Below are positions 23,412 through 32,556 of a stretch of 64,000 nucleotides of DNA, in pieces; within the stretch, counting starts at the first letter, position 1, and each line of letters begins with the position of its first letter. A program made the translations under genes and the position numbers. Source of the stretch: Pacificoceanicola sp049341065 (GTDB lineage Bacteria; Pseudomonadota; Alphaproteobacteria; Rhodobacterales; Rhodobacteraceae). The stretch spans positions 310,001-374,000 of the forward strand of contig NZ_JBMPIX010000001.1 of assembly GCF_049341065.1 (NCBI RefSeq), in the 5' to 3' direction. The notes under the pieces were generated by a model, which had not been told where the DNA came from, searched no databases, and saw only the letters and a program-made list of their open reading frames with translations.

Positions 23412-24611
23412 CTATTGCAGGTAGGCCATTGGATCGGTGCTTTCAAAGCCCTTGCGCACTTCGAAGTGCAGGAAGGACGGATCGCCTGCGCGCACCTTGC
23501 CCACGACCTGACCCTTGCTGACCGCATCGCCCTTTTTCACAGTGATATTGTCAAGGTGCGTGTAGACCGTGATCACGTCGTCGGGGTGACGGATCAGCAG
23601 AAACTTGACGCCTTCCGCTGTTGTGCTGATCGAGGCGACCTGTCCCGAGGCCGCCGCCTTCACCGAAGTTCCGGGGCTGGCGGAAATGTCGATGCCTTCG
23701 TTACGGCCCTTTGAGTAATCGCGGATGATGCTTCCCGCGACCGGCATGACCATCGCGGCGTTCGAGGCGGGTTTGCTTTGTGATTGGCCTATATCGGCGA
23801 CCGGCTGTTTTGGCGGCTCTGGTTTGACGGCGGTCGCAGCGCCGGCGGCTGCGCCTGCGGGCGGCAAGGTTTCGGCCGGAAGGGGCTTCGACGCCGACGG
23901 CGGCTGCGGTGTCGGAGAAACGGCACCCGGTTGCGTCACCGCGGCGGCTGCGACCTGCGGCTTGGCGTCCCGGTTGACGGGGATCAGCAGGAACTGTCCT
24001 TCGCGTACCGAGAACTGTTGATCCAGCCCGTTCCACTCAGCCAGCGACCGCGGGGAAACATTGTAAAGCCGCGCGATGGTGAAGGCGGTCTCGCCGCGCT
24101 CGACCTTGTGACGCACGGGTTCGACCCCGGCGGTTGTGCCCGCAGGTTTGGGGCTGGTCGAGGCGGAGCGTTCGATCGCGTTGCCTGCCAGTGTGGCGAC
24201 ATCGACCTGCGCCGCAGGGCGGATCGGGCCGGTGGTTGTAGCGCCGGTGGCTGGAGAGGGTTCGGCGACGCGGCGGGGCAGGGCGATGATCTCGCCCCGG
24301 CGCAGCGGGTCGGTGGTCTTGACGCCGTTGTAGCGCGCAAGTTCATCCGCAGGCAAGCCAACGCGCGCGGCCACATCGGCGACCGTGTCACCCCGGCGCG
24401 CGACAACGACCTGGTAATTCGGATAGGACAGCACCCCGCGATCGTCAGGCTGGGGCCGGTTCGCCACCGAGGCGTTTTGTGCCGCACTCGAGGTATCGAA
24501 ATCGCTGCCGATCCTGCCCCTCAGGTCCAGATCGATCGGCTGCGAGCAGGCGCCAAGCAAGGCGCCCAGGGCTAAAGCCGAGGTGATACGGGGAAAGCGT
24601 GTAATCGTCAT
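23412..24611 (-). CDS. nlpD: NlpD-like lipoprotein with two LysM domains and a degenerate LytM domain
   Basis: 399 residues from ATG 24611. A lipoprotein signal (LGALLGAC lipobox) is followed by two LysM modules (YQVVVARRGDTVADVAARVG and RHKVERGETAFTIARLYNVS regions) that bind peptidoglycan, a Pro/Ala linker, and a C-terminal M23/LytM domain. The first zinc ligand of active M23 enzymes is Asn here (RNEGIDIS) and the HxH pair is FLHF, so it is probably an amidase activator, as E. coli NlpD, not an enzyme. It follows surE and pcm in the classic order. An alternative start is at 24632. Confidence 0.88.
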   Translation of the reverse strand: MTITRFPRITSALALGALLGACSQPIDLDLRGRIGSDFDTSSAAQNASVANRPQPDDRGVLSYPNYQVVVARRGDTVADVAARVGLPADELARYNGVKTTDPLRRGEIIALPRRVAEPSPATGATTTGPIRPAAQVDVATLAGNAIERSASTSPKPAGTTAGVEPVRHKVERGETAFTIARLYNVSPRSLAEWNGLDQQFSVREGQFLLIPVNRDAKPQVAAAAVTQPGAVSPTPQPPSASKPLPAETLPPAGAAAGAATAVKPEPPKQPVADIGQSQSKPASNAAMVMPVAGSIIRDYSKGRNEGIDISASPGTSVKAAASGQVASISTTAEGVKFLLIRHPDDVITVYTHLDNITVKKGDAVSKGQVVGKVRAGDPSFLHFEVRKGFESTDPMAYLQ

Positions 24612-24680
24612 CTCGATGTCCTCACAGCGCACCCCTTGTTGATCGGGGCATTGAATTGTGTCGGTCGGGCCAGTCCTTGC

Positions 24681-25322
24681 CTAGTCCTTGCCCAACCCTT
24701 CGACCAGCGGGACAAACCGCACCGGGCGCAGCTCTTCATAGTCAAAGCCACCCTCGTGCCGCGTCACGCGGATCAGCCGCTGAACAGTGTCGGACTGTCC
24801 AACGGGCACGATCATGATACCGCCAATCTTGAGCTGGGCCAAGAGCGGCCCGGGCGGGTCTTCTGCGGCGGCTGTGACTAAAATCCGGTCAAACGGTGCC
24901 TGATCGGGCAATCCGTGTGATCCGTCAGCGGTAAAGGCGGTGATATTGGTGATCCCCTGCCGGTCAAATATCTCGCGCGCGGCCTGCACCAGCCGTTTGT
25001 GTCGGTCCACGGTATAGACGCGCCGCGCCAGTTGCGCGAGGATCGCCGCCTGATAGCCCGAGCCGGTGCCGACCTCGAGAACCTTGTCGCGCGGGCCGAT
25101 CTGCAAGGCCTGCGTCATCACCCCAACCACTGAGGGTTGCGAGATGGTCTGCCCGCAGGCAATCGGCAGTGGCATGTCCTCATAGGCGCGGTCGGTGAAA
25201 TATCCCTGAATGAAGGCGCCGCGATCAACACGTTCCATCGCTCCCAGCACGCTGCTGTCGGTCACGCCCTTGGAGCGCAGAGCAAAGACCAGCTGCATCT
25301 TGGCGTCGGCGTCAAAGCTCAT
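24681..25322 (-). CDS. pcm: Protein-L-isoaspartate O-methyltransferase
   Basis: 213 residues. It repairs isoaspartyl damage in aged proteins by SAM-dependent methylation. The family signatures are present: the substrate motif with ACGQTISQP(S), the SAM-binding motif LEVGTGSGYQAAIL, then VYTVDRHKRLVQAA, and the post-motif GLPDQAPFDRILVTAAA. The length is typical. Its ATG overlaps the surE stop by 4 bases, so translation is probably coupled. nlpD follows. Confidence 0.96.
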   Translation of the reverse strand: MSFDADAKMQLVFALRSKGVTDSSVLGAMERVDRGAFIQGYFTDRAYEDMPLPIACGQTISQPSVVGVMTQALQIGPRDKVLEVGTGSGYQAAILAQLARRVYTVDRHKRLVQAAREIFDRQGITNITAFTADGSHGLPDQAPFDRILVTAAAEDPPGPLLAQLKIGGIMIVPVGQSDTVQRLIRVTRHEGGFDYEELRPVRFVPLVEGLGKD

Positions 25323-26104
25323 TCGAAGGCGTCTTTCAGCGCGGCCAGCGTGTCGTGGGCGGTCAGGTCCGCGCGCATCGGCGTGACCGAGATATAGCCA
25401 TCAAGATTGATTGCGGCATCGGTGCCCGCCGCTGTACTGATCCGCTGATTGCCGCCCCGCGCCCATAGGAAGCGCCGACCCGAGGGCGACTCGTGCGGCT
25501 CGACTGAGAAACAGGTGTTCTGCCGAATGCCCTGTGCGGCCAGCTTGACGCCCTTGACGGCCGCAGCGGGGACCGGGGGGAAGTTGACGTTCCAGAACAG
25601 CTTGTAGGGTTGGTCGTCGAGCGCGCCAGCGTTCAGGATCTTTCGCAGCGTCGCGGTGCCGTGGGTTGCGGCGCCCTCGAACGGGTTTTCCAGACCTTGG
25701 GTTTCCGGCCCAAGATACTGCGACAGCGCGACCGACGGGATGCCCTGCAAAGCGCCTTCCAGCGCGCCGCCCAACGTCCCGGAATAAAGCGCATTTTCCG
25801 CAGAGTTGTTGCCGCGATTGACACCCGAAAGGATCAGATCGGGCAGCGTTCCTTTGAGCACGTCATGCACACCGGCCAGCACACAGTCGGCCGGGCTGCC
25901 TTCGGCGGCGAAACGCCGCTCTCCCATTTGGGCGATCATCGTCGGATGGGTGTAGGATATGCAATGCGCCACGCCGGATTGCTCAAAGGCGGGGGCAACG
26001 ATCCAGACCTCGCCATCAGGGCCAGCCAGATCAGTGGCGATCTGCTCCAGCACCTCGAGCCCGGGGGCGTTGATGCCGTCATCATTGGTAATCAGAATGC
26101 GCAT
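25319..26104 (-). CDS. surE: 5'/3'-nucleotidase SurE
   Basis: 261 residues. It hydrolyses nucleoside monophosphates with a divalent metal. The start is fixed by the family motif MRILITNDDG at the very N-terminus, whose Asp pair binds the metal. Further signatures are PDLILSGVNRGNNS, YSGTLGGALEG, and DLDGYISVTPM-like NLDGYISVTP near the end. It is the first gene of surE-pcm-nlpD. A longer frame upstream lacks any conserved sequence and is not used. Confidence 0.96.
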   Translation of the reverse strand: MRILITNDDGINAPGLEVLEQIATDLAGPDGEVWIVAPAFEQSGVAHCISYTHPTMIAQMGERRFAAEGSPADCVLAGVHDVLKGTLPDLILSGVNRGNNSAENALYSGTLGGALEGALQGIPSVALSQYLGPETQGLENPFEGAATHGTATLRKILNAGALDDQPYKLFWNVNFPPVPAAAVKGVKLAAQGIRQNTCFSVEPHESPSGRRFLWARGGNQRISTAAGTDAAINLDGYISVTPMRADLTAHDTLAALKDAFE

Positions 26105-26201
26105 GTGAGAGCCTGTCTTGCTTGAGACCTCAATAGGGGAAGGCCACGGGCGGGGCAAGCATCGCCAGCGTCAGAGGCCTTTGGCAGGTTTTGGGGGCTG
26201 T

Positions 26202-26227
26202 GGCAGGTTGCTTTTTGATCACCTGCC
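26202..26227. terminator. Hairpin between the SDR and surE genes
   Basis: 7-bp stem GGCAGGT/ACCTGCC with a 12-base loop. It lies just downstream of the SDR stop on the minus strand, and has no T run. A direct repeat of GGCAGGTT is nearby (26183-26190 and 26202-26209). Weak. Confidence 0.3.
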
Positions 26228-26238
26228 GCCCGATCAGG

Positions 26239-26880
26239 TCAGAGCGACAGTTCCGCCAAAAGCCGGGCCGCTTCGTCGCGGGGCGCGGCAAGGGGGCTGC
26301 GGTCTTCGCCCGGGAAAAATCGCGCGCGGGTGGCCGTGGCCAATGGTTTCGGCGCCAGAATGTGCACCTTGGGGCCGATGTTTTCCGTTTCGGCCTGCCA
26401 GCTGCGGGCAAGAGCGATCTGCGCTGTCTTGGTGGTGCCGTAGTGGCCAAAGAACTTTTGCCCACCGCGCGGGTCGTCGAAGAAAAGCGCCTGTCCTTCG
26501 CTGCCCAGAAGGGGCGCGACAAAGGGGATCATATGGCCCATGGCATCGACGTTGATCGACAGCGATTTCTGCCAGTCCTTCTGGTCCAGATGATGGGCCG
26601 GGGTCAGCGGGGCGGCGTGGATCGCCGTATGCGCCCACAGGGCGATGGGTCCCCAGCGATCAAAGATCGAGCGGCACAGGTGCGCCATGGCATCGCGGTT
26701 GCAGATGTCCATAGGTGCGAGGGTCGCTTCGCCGCCCTTGGCCTTGATGCGGTCGTCAAGATCCTCGAGACCGCCCACGGTGCGGGCGACGGCAATGATG
26801 TGGTACTCGGGCGCAAGCGCTTCTGCCAGGGCAAAGCCAAGGCCGCGTGACGCGCCGGTGATAAGGGCAAGCTTGGTCAT
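26239..26880 (-). CDS. Short-chain dehydrogenase/reductase
   Basis: 213 residues, a small SDR. The NAD(P) motif is TGASRGLGFAL at the N-terminus, with the DICNRDAM adenine-ring aspartate, and the catalytic YxxxK is YGTTK. The usual NNAG motif is replaced by HTAIHAAP (residues 84-91), so the fold is somewhat divergent. Substrate unknown. No nearby gene explains it; surE follows on the same strand after 134 bases. Confidence 0.85.
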   Translation of the reverse strand: MTKLALITGASRGLGFALAEALAPEYHIIAVARTVGGLEDLDDRIKAKGGEATLAPMDICNRDAMAHLCRSIFDRWGPIALWAHTAIHAAPLTPAHHLDQKDWQKSLSINVDAMGHMIPFVAPLLGSEGQALFFDDPRGGQKFFGHYGTTKTAQIALARSWQAETENIGPKVHILAPKPLATATRARFFPGEDRSPLAAPRDEAARLLAELSL

Positions 26881-26961
26881 GAGGGCGGTTTGCGGCGGAT
26901 GCGCGGAAAGGTCAAGCGGGGTGCGTGTCGCAGGCTTGGGAAATCCGCGCGTTCATCCGGT

Positions 26962-27270
26962 TCAGGGCATATGAAGCCTGCGCGAATTCGACAGGACAAT
27001 GGCATCGGCCGCGATGGCGATGACCTGCTGGTCTCCCAGGCTGCCACCGACAGTCAGGTTCATGATCCGGCCGGAGGGCAGCCGGATCAGCGCATGTGGC
27101 GCGTCTTCCTTGCCGAAAACGCCCAGAACGATGGGTTGGTTGGCGGGCAGGTCCACTTCGGTGGTGGCGATGTCCTGCACATTGGTTGGCGTGTCATCGG
27201 CTGAAGCGACGGATGCCTTGATGGACAGGCTTTTGGGCCGCGCCTGCGGACGAAGGGATTTGGCGAGCAT
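26962..27270 (-). CDS. Small protein with PilP/GspC-like C-terminal segment
   Basis: 102 residues from ATG 27270. After a basic N-terminal part, the C-terminus has a beta-rich pattern (LIRLPSGRIMNLTVGGSLGD, IAIAADAIVLS) similar to the periplasmic beta-domain of pilus or type II secretion accessory proteins. There is no signal peptide or membrane helix, so this likeness could be fortuitous. Function unknown. It lies downstream of purF and the purF terminator. Confidence 0.55.
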   Translation of the reverse strand: MLAKSLRPQARPKSLSIKASVASADDTPTNVQDIATTEVDLPANQPIVLGVFGKEDAPHALIRLPSGRIMNLTVGGSLGDQQVIAIAADAIVLSNSRRLHMP

Positions 27271-27363
27271 GGTTGGGGTTCTCTTGGCAGCATTTTCACG
27301 TCGCTCTGAGTTTGCGGTCAGAGCGACTGTGTGCCAATACATACAATGCTGCAGGTGCGAAAT

Positions 27364-27389
27364 AGGGGCGCCGATCGCTCGGCGCCCCT
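27364..27389 (-). terminator. Terminator after purF
   Basis: Perfect 11-bp stem AGGGGCGCCGA/TCGGCGCCCCT with loop TCGC. On the minus strand it is followed by ATTT. It lies 46 bases from the purF stop. Confidence 0.75.
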
Positions 27390-27434
27390 TTGCCTAATGA
27401 TGCATTCCAAAGGCGGATTTCCGCAAGGTGCGGG

Positions 27435-28919
27435 TTATTCCGCCGCCTTCATCTGAAAACCCTTCTGGATCATATCCGCAGGTTCGACGGGATATTCCCC
27501 TGAAAAACAGGCGTCGCAATACTGAGGGCATTTTGAATCGCGGCCCTCAGCTTCGCCAACGGCGCGGTACAGGCCGTTGAGAGAGATGAATTTGAGGCTA
27601 TCGACGCCAAGATGTTCACGCATCTCGTCTTCGGACATCGTCGCGGCCAGCAGCTTTTCGCGCTGCGGCGTGTCGACCCCGTAAAAGCAGGGCCAAGCCG
27701 TGGGCGGCGAGGCGATGCGAAAGTGCACCTCTTTGGCGCCGGCATCGAGGATCATTTCCTTGATCTTGCGCGAGGTCGTACCGCGCACCACCGAGTCGTC
27801 GACCAGGATCACCTTCTTGCCGCGGATCAGGGCGCGGTTGACGTTCAGTTTCAGGCGCACACCCATATTGCGAATCTGTTCCGTCGGCTCGATGAAGGTC
27901 CGGCCCATGTATTGGTTGCGGATGATGCCCATCGCATAGGGAATGCCGCTTTCCTGGCTATAGCCAATCGCAGCCGGAGTGCCGCTGTCCGGCACTGGAC
28001 AGACCAGATCCGCCTCGACCGGGGCTTCACGCGCCAGCTCCACACCAATCTGGCGCCTGGTCTCATAGACCGAGCGACCACCGATGATGCTGTCGGGACG
28101 CGAAAAATAAACATGTTCAAAGATACAAAAGCGCGACGGGCGCGGACGGAAGGGGCGTACGCTTTCGACGCCGTCCTCGGCGGTGATGACGACCATCTCG
28201 CCGGGCTCGATCTCGCGGACGAATTCAGCCCCGATAATGTCCAGTGCGCAGGTTTCCGACGACAGTGCCCAGCCATCGCCGATCTTGCCCAACACCAGCG
28301 GGCGCACGCCCAACGGGTCGCGCACGCCGATCAGCTTGGTCCGGGTCATGGCGACGACGGAGAAGGCACCCTCGACGCGGCGCAAGGCGTCTTCCATCCG
28401 CTCGGGGATGTTGCGCTGAAGCGAACGAGCCATCAGGTGGATGATACATTCCGAATCGGATGACGACTGGAAGATCGAGCCACGCTCGATCAGTTCCTTG
28501 CGCAGGGCATCGGCATTGGTGATGTTGCCGTTGTGGGCAATCGCCGCCCCGCCCATGGAAAATTCGCCGAAAAATGGCTGAACATCGCGGATCGCGGTTT
28601 GCCCCTTGGAGCCTGCGGTCGAATAGCGCACATGGCCGATGGCCACCGCTCCGGGCAGGGTTTCCATCAGCGATTGTTTGGTAAAATTGTCTCGGACATA
28701 ACCAAAGCGGCGGGCCGAGTTGAATCCGTGATCCGGGTGATGCGCAACGATTCCCCCGGCTTCCTGTCCCCGGTGTTGCAAGGCATGCAGGCCAAGGGCG
28801 ACGAAGTTGGCGGCGTCGGTGACGCCCACAACGCCGAAAACACCGCATTCTTCATGCAGTTTGTCGTCTGAAGAGCCGCCAATGACTGCGTCATAATCAA
28901 ACGGATGGGCGGGGGGCAT
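27435..28919 (-). CDS. purF: Amidophosphoribosyltransferase
   Basis: First committed enzyme of purine synthesis: PRPP plus glutamine to phosphoribosylamine. 494 residues from ATG 28919. This is the propeptide form: HEEC places the nucleophile at Cys25, which becomes the N-terminus after cleavage. The glutaminase domain (IGHVRYSTAG, HNGNITN) is followed by the PRPP-binding domain (VILVDDSVVRGTTS). The cysteine-rich C-terminal region (YCDACFSGEYP) agrees with the [4Fe-4S] cluster class. It is the last gene of a group with cvpA and radA, but here a chemoreceptor gene intervenes. Confidence 0.97.
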   Translation of the reverse strand: MPPAHPFDYDAVIGGSSDDKLHEECGVFGVVGVTDAANFVALGLHALQHRGQEAGGIVAHHPDHGFNSARRFGYVRDNFTKQSLMETLPGAVAIGHVRYSTAGSKGQTAIRDVQPFFGEFSMGGAAIAHNGNITNADALRKELIERGSIFQSSSDSECIIHLMARSLQRNIPERMEDALRRVEGAFSVVAMTRTKLIGVRDPLGVRPLVLGKIGDGWALSSETCALDIIGAEFVREIEPGEMVVITAEDGVESVRPFRPRPSRFCIFEHVYFSRPDSIIGGRSVYETRRQIGVELAREAPVEADLVCPVPDSGTPAAIGYSQESGIPYAMGIIRNQYMGRTFIEPTEQIRNMGVRLKLNVNRALIRGKKVILVDDSVVRGTTSRKIKEMILDAGAKEVHFRIASPPTAWPCFYGVDTPQREKLLAATMSEDEMREHLGVDSLKFISLNGLYRAVGEAEGRDSKCPQYCDACFSGEYPVEPADMIQKGFQMKAAE

Positions 28920-29096
28920 ATGGCGGTCGGACAATGGTGGCTCCGAATCCTGACTGTGCGAGATGCCCCCCACATAATAGCTGTGAGGCCCAGTGTCACG
29001 AAACGATAACACTTTGTTCAAAATCGCTTCGGAAATCCAAAGCCTCCTGAAAGATTTTTGATCTACTCAGATCATTGAGTGAGCAGTGAGGGTGAA

Positions 29097-30419
29097 ATGT
29101 TTCGTCGTAAACAGGCTTTTCAGGAAGGTCCTCAGAATTTTGGGGCGATCATGAAGATGATCGACACGACCATGTGTCGTGTCGAATTCAGCCCGGATGG
29201 GCAGATCAACTGGGCCAACAGCAATTTTCTGGCATTGACCGAATATTCTCTTGAGGAACTTCAAGGGCAGTCGCGGGAAATTCTTGGACTGAGCAAGGAG
29301 ATCGCGGATGCCGATCAACCTTGGATGGATCTTGAAGAGGGGCAAAGTTTTTCCGGGCCGATCAAGCTGCGATCGAAATCCGGCAGCACGATCTGGCTCT
29401 CTGCCACCATAGCCCCGGTCTATGATGGCGAAGGGAAACTGGCGCGTTTCATGCAGATTTCCCGCAACATTACCGAGCGTTTCATTGCGTGGAACCTAAT
29501 TCGCGATGCGCTTGAGGACTTGGGCAAGGGGCGTTTGGATACACGGCTGAATCTGCCGAAAATCGAAGGCTTCGATCATCTCGATTCGTCGTTCAATGTG
29601 GCGATGGAGGCGCTGGAGAACGCTTTCAAGCATACGTTGTCGACGCTCGACTATCTCAACGACGATGCGCGTGAGACGCTGCTCAGAACAGACAAGATCG
29701 CCAAGGATGCCCGGGTGCAGGCGCAGCGCTGCGAAGGCGCCAAGGCGGTTATGGATGTGGCGGATGAAGCCCTTGCCGAGATTGCCAAGGAAATTGGCGG
29801 CAACCTTGAACAAGTCTCTACCGGCGTCAGCATCGCGCAGGAAGGCACAATCGAAATGCAGAAGGCCTCGCAGGCGGCCCAGGCGATGCACGATCAGGCC
29901 GAAGCGATGATCGAGATCAACCGCTTGATCGACAGCGTATCGTTTCAGACGTCACTGTTGGCGTTGAACGCCGGGATCGAAGCCGCGCGGGCGGGATCGG
30001 CCGGGGCGGGCTTTTCGGTGGTTGCGGCTGAAATTCGCGGTTTGGCCGGGCGCGCTGCCGAAGCGTCGCGCGAGATTGCTGGCCGGATCGCAGGCTTGTC
30101 GGATCAGGTCAGCGATGTGGTCACCAGTGTGGATCGCGGAGACAAGCGTTTGCAGGAACTGGTGCGCTGTTTGGACGGGATTTCTGGCGGAATTGGTGGT
30201 GTGTCTTCAATCACCACGCGGCAGGCCGATGGTCTGAGCGAAGCCAAGACCGCCATGGACGATCTTGAACTCAGCCTGAGCGACTCGGCGGACCGGGTCG
30301 AAAATCAGGCGGTGCTGAGCCGAGAAGCGGCCAAGCGTCTGGGCGAGGTGACGATGGATATCCGCAAGATGGTTGGGCCGTTCACCCAGCGCGGGCAGGA
30401 CAACAAAAAGGCGGGCTAG
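29097..30419 (+). CDS. Soluble methyl-accepting chemotaxis protein with PAS domain
   Basis: 440 residues, with no membrane helix. Residues 10-130 form a PAS domain of the aerotaxis-like type (GAIMKMIDTTMCRVEFSPDGQI, LTEYSLEELQGQ), which could hold a flavin or haem. Residues about 200-430 form the helical MCP signalling domain; its tip is SVSFQTSLLALNAGIEAARAG, the CheA/CheW contact region. The ATG at 29097 is preceded by GAGGGTG. It is antiparallel to purF and cvpA, and no che genes lie in the window. Confidence 0.93.
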   Translation: MFRRKQAFQEGPQNFGAIMKMIDTTMCRVEFSPDGQINWANSNFLALTEYSLEELQGQSREILGLSKEIADADQPWMDLEEGQSFSGPIKLRSKSGSTIWLSATIAPVYDGEGKLARFMQISRNITERFIAWNLIRDALEDLGKGRLDTRLNLPKIEGFDHLDSSFNVAMEALENAFKHTLSTLDYLNDDARETLLRTDKIAKDARVQAQRCEGAKAVMDVADEALAEIAKEIGGNLEQVSTGVSIAQEGTIEMQKASQAAQAMHDQAEAMIEINRLIDSVSFQTSLLALNAGIEAARAGSAGAGFSVVAAEIRGLAGRAAEASREIAGRIAGLSDQVSDVVTSVDRGDKRLQELVRCLDGISGGIGGVSSITTRQADGLSEAKTAMDDLELSLSDSADRVENQAVLSREAAKRLGEVTMDIRKMVGPFTQRGQDNKKAG

Positions 30420-30430
30420 GCCAGCCCGCC
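30410..30430 (+). terminator. Terminator at the end of the chemoreceptor gene
   Basis: 8-bp stem GGCGGGCT/AGCCCGCC with the stop codon in the loop. A run of five A precedes it, and CGCTTT follows. It lies between convergent genes. Confidence 0.75.
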
Positions 30431-30462
30431 CGCTTTCGCATTGTCGCCAAATATACCCCGTG

Positions 30463-31035
30463 TCAGGTGTCGCCGCCCGTAGCGGCGGCACAGACGCCCA
30501 CCAACTGTTCATACTGGTTGGTGATCCAGCCAAGCGCCTGCTCGGGGTTTTGTTCTTCGATACGGCCGGTAAATCGCGAAAAAACCGCTGCCGAACGCGA
30601 ATCGTCGATCATTGGAATGTCCTGCGCGGTGATCACCGTCTCATAGACGAAAAAGCCGATGGCGACCAAAAGCACACCGCGCGCCACGCCAAAGAAGAAC
30701 CCAAGCGCTTGATCCAGCCCGCCAAGGGCGGATCGCTGGATCAGCGACGAAAACAGCGGCGTGAAGAGCGAAGTTATGACAAGCGCCACAGTAAACACGG
30801 CGGCAAATGCGGCAATGATCGACAATTCGCAGCTGTCTGTCAGGAAATCGCCGACAACGGGCACTTCCTTGACCAGCGGTTGCACCTGCGGTGCGAACAT
30901 GAAGGCCAGTATGGCCGCAACAACCCAACCCGCGATGGCCATCGCTTCGCGCACCAAACCGCGCGAATAGGCCAACAAGGCCGACAGAACGATGATGACG
31001 GCCACTGCGCCGTCTACAATCGTGAAACCTTCCAT
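30463..31035 (-). CDS. CvpA family membrane protein
   Basis: 190 residues with four membrane helices, matching the CvpA family throughout (FTIVDGAVAVIIVLSALLAY, GLVREAMAIAGWVVAA, LGGLDQALGFFFGVARG). CvpA proteins are needed for colicin V secretion in E. coli and for envelope homeostasis. The C-terminus is a soluble acidic tail. radA lies 52 bases upstream on the same strand. The purF gene, its usual partner, is close but separated by the chemoreceptor. Confidence 0.92.
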   Translation of the reverse strand: MEGFTIVDGAVAVIIVLSALLAYSRGLVREAMAIAGWVVAAILAFMFAPQVQPLVKEVPVVGDFLTDSCELSIIAAFAAVFTVALVITSLFTPLFSSLIQRSALGGLDQALGFFFGVARGVLLVAIGFFVYETVITAQDIPMIDDSRSAAVFSRFTGRIEEQNPEQALGWITNQYEQLVGVCAAATGGDT

Positions 31036-31087
31036 CCGTTCTGCCCGTCCTTCTTTCTTTGTCGTTCGTTATCTCAGTTCAAACGCC

Positions 31088-32452
31088 TTAACCGGCGCCA
31101 AAGATCTCGCCCACAAACGAAGCAAGATCGCCCATTCGGGTCAGCTTCATCGCTTTGTTCGAGGCCGCTTTACCGCCAACAGGCAGGATTGCGGTGGAGA
31201 AACCAAGTTTTTGCGCTTCTTTCAACCGATTTTCGGTCTGCCCGACCGGTCTTAGCGCCCCTGATAGGCTGATTTCTCCGAAAACGACAGTCTCGGCGGG
31301 CAGGGCGGTGTCCTCGCGGGCAGAAAGTAGCGCAGCCGCCACAGCCAGATCGGCCGCCGGTTCGTTGATTTTCATGCCGCCGGCCACGTTCAGGTAAACA
31401 TCGAGCCCGGCAAAGGGGATGCCGCAGCGCGATTCGAGCACCGCGAGAATCATCGCAAGGCGCGAGCCGTCCCAGCCCACGACTGACCGGCGCGGTTGCG
31501 AATGCGGCGAGGGGGCGACCAGCGCCTGAAGTTCAACCAGCACGGGGCGCGTGCCCTCGATGCCGGAAAACACCACCGAGCCGGGGGCCGGTTGCCCGCG
31601 TTCAGACAGGAACAGCGCCGATGGGTTGTGCACCTGCGCCAGCCCGCCGCCGGTCATTTCAAAAACGCCGATTTCGTCGGCCGGACCAAAGCGGTTCTTG
31701 ACGCTGCGCAGAATGCGGAACTGGTGCCCACGCTCGCCCTCGAAATAAAGCACCGTGTCGACCATATGTTCGACCACGCGCGGCCCGGCGATCTGGCCGT
31801 CCTTGGTGACATGGCCCACCATGATCACCGCGCTGCCCCGCTTCTTGGCAAAACTGGTCAGCTCATGCGCTGCGGCGCGGACTTGAGACACCGAGCCGGG
31901 CGCGCTGCCGACATTGTCGGCCCACATGGTCTGTATCGAATCGACGATGGCAAGATCCGGGCGTTCCTGATCCAATGTCGTCAGGATGTCGCGCAGGTTC
32001 GTTTCAGCGGCCAGTTTGACCTGAGCGTTCCCGAGCCCAAGACGCTGCGCCCGCAGCCGCACCTGCGCGCTGGCCTCTTCGCCCGAAACATAGATGACCT
32101 TGAGGCCGGCATTGGCAAAGGCCGCCGCGGCCTGCAACAGCAGGGTCGATTTGCCGATGCCCGGGTCGCCGCCCACCAGAACCGCGCTGGCAGGCACCAG
32201 CCCGCCGCCCAGAACGCGGTCCAATTCGCCAAGCGCCGATGCGGTGCGCGGCGGAGGCGCCTCAGTAGAATCGAGATCCGTCAGCTTGACAGCACGCCCC
32301 CGGCCCACCAGCGCCTGCTTGGCGGGGCCTTCGGACAGCGGCTTTTCTTCTTGAATGGAGTTCCATTCGCCGCAGCCATCGCAGCGGCCCGACCACTTGG
32401 AAAAGGCCGCTCCGCAGGTCTGGCAGACGAAATTGAGAGTTGGTTTGGCCAT
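31088..32452 (-). CDS. radA: DNA repair protein RadA
   Basis: 454 residues. RadA acts in recombination intermediates as a RecA-like branch-migration helicase. The N-terminal zinc finger is CQTCG...GRCDGCG. The RecA-like core has Walker A GDPGIGKST and Walker B LAIVDSIQT, and the RadA-specific KNRFGPADEIG motif is followed by a Lon-protease-like C-terminal domain (EPAADLAVAAALLSA). The start is ATG 32452. pqiA-like genes lie upstream and cvpA downstream. Confidence 0.97.
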   Translation of the reverse strand: MAKPTLNFVCQTCGAAFSKWSGRCDGCGEWNSIQEEKPLSEGPAKQALVGRGRAVKLTDLDSTEAPPPRTASALGELDRVLGGGLVPASAVLVGGDPGIGKSTLLLQAAAAFANAGLKVIYVSGEEASAQVRLRAQRLGLGNAQVKLAAETNLRDILTTLDQERPDLAIVDSIQTMWADNVGSAPGSVSQVRAAAHELTSFAKKRGSAVIMVGHVTKDGQIAGPRVVEHMVDTVLYFEGERGHQFRILRSVKNRFGPADEIGVFEMTGGGLAQVHNPSALFLSERGQPAPGSVVFSGIEGTRPVLVELQALVAPSPHSQPRRSVVGWDGSRLAMILAVLESRCGIPFAGLDVYLNVAGGMKINEPAADLAVAAALLSAREDTALPAETVVFGEISLSGALRPVGQTENRLKEAQKLGFSTAILPVGGKAASNKAMKLTRMGDLASFVGEIFGAG

Positions 32453-32556
32453 GAAACGTCCGGATCGCAAAGGGGGGCGGGGGCCTTATGCCCCATTCTT
32501 GCACGCGCGCCAATGCCGCGCGGTTCGGCCACGCGGTTTTCCTGAACTGCGAAGCC

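Noticed and set aside
30434..30465. Possible third copy of the dispersed repeat (CCAAATATACCCC)
   Set aside because: Only a few bases match the core and the hairpin is missing.
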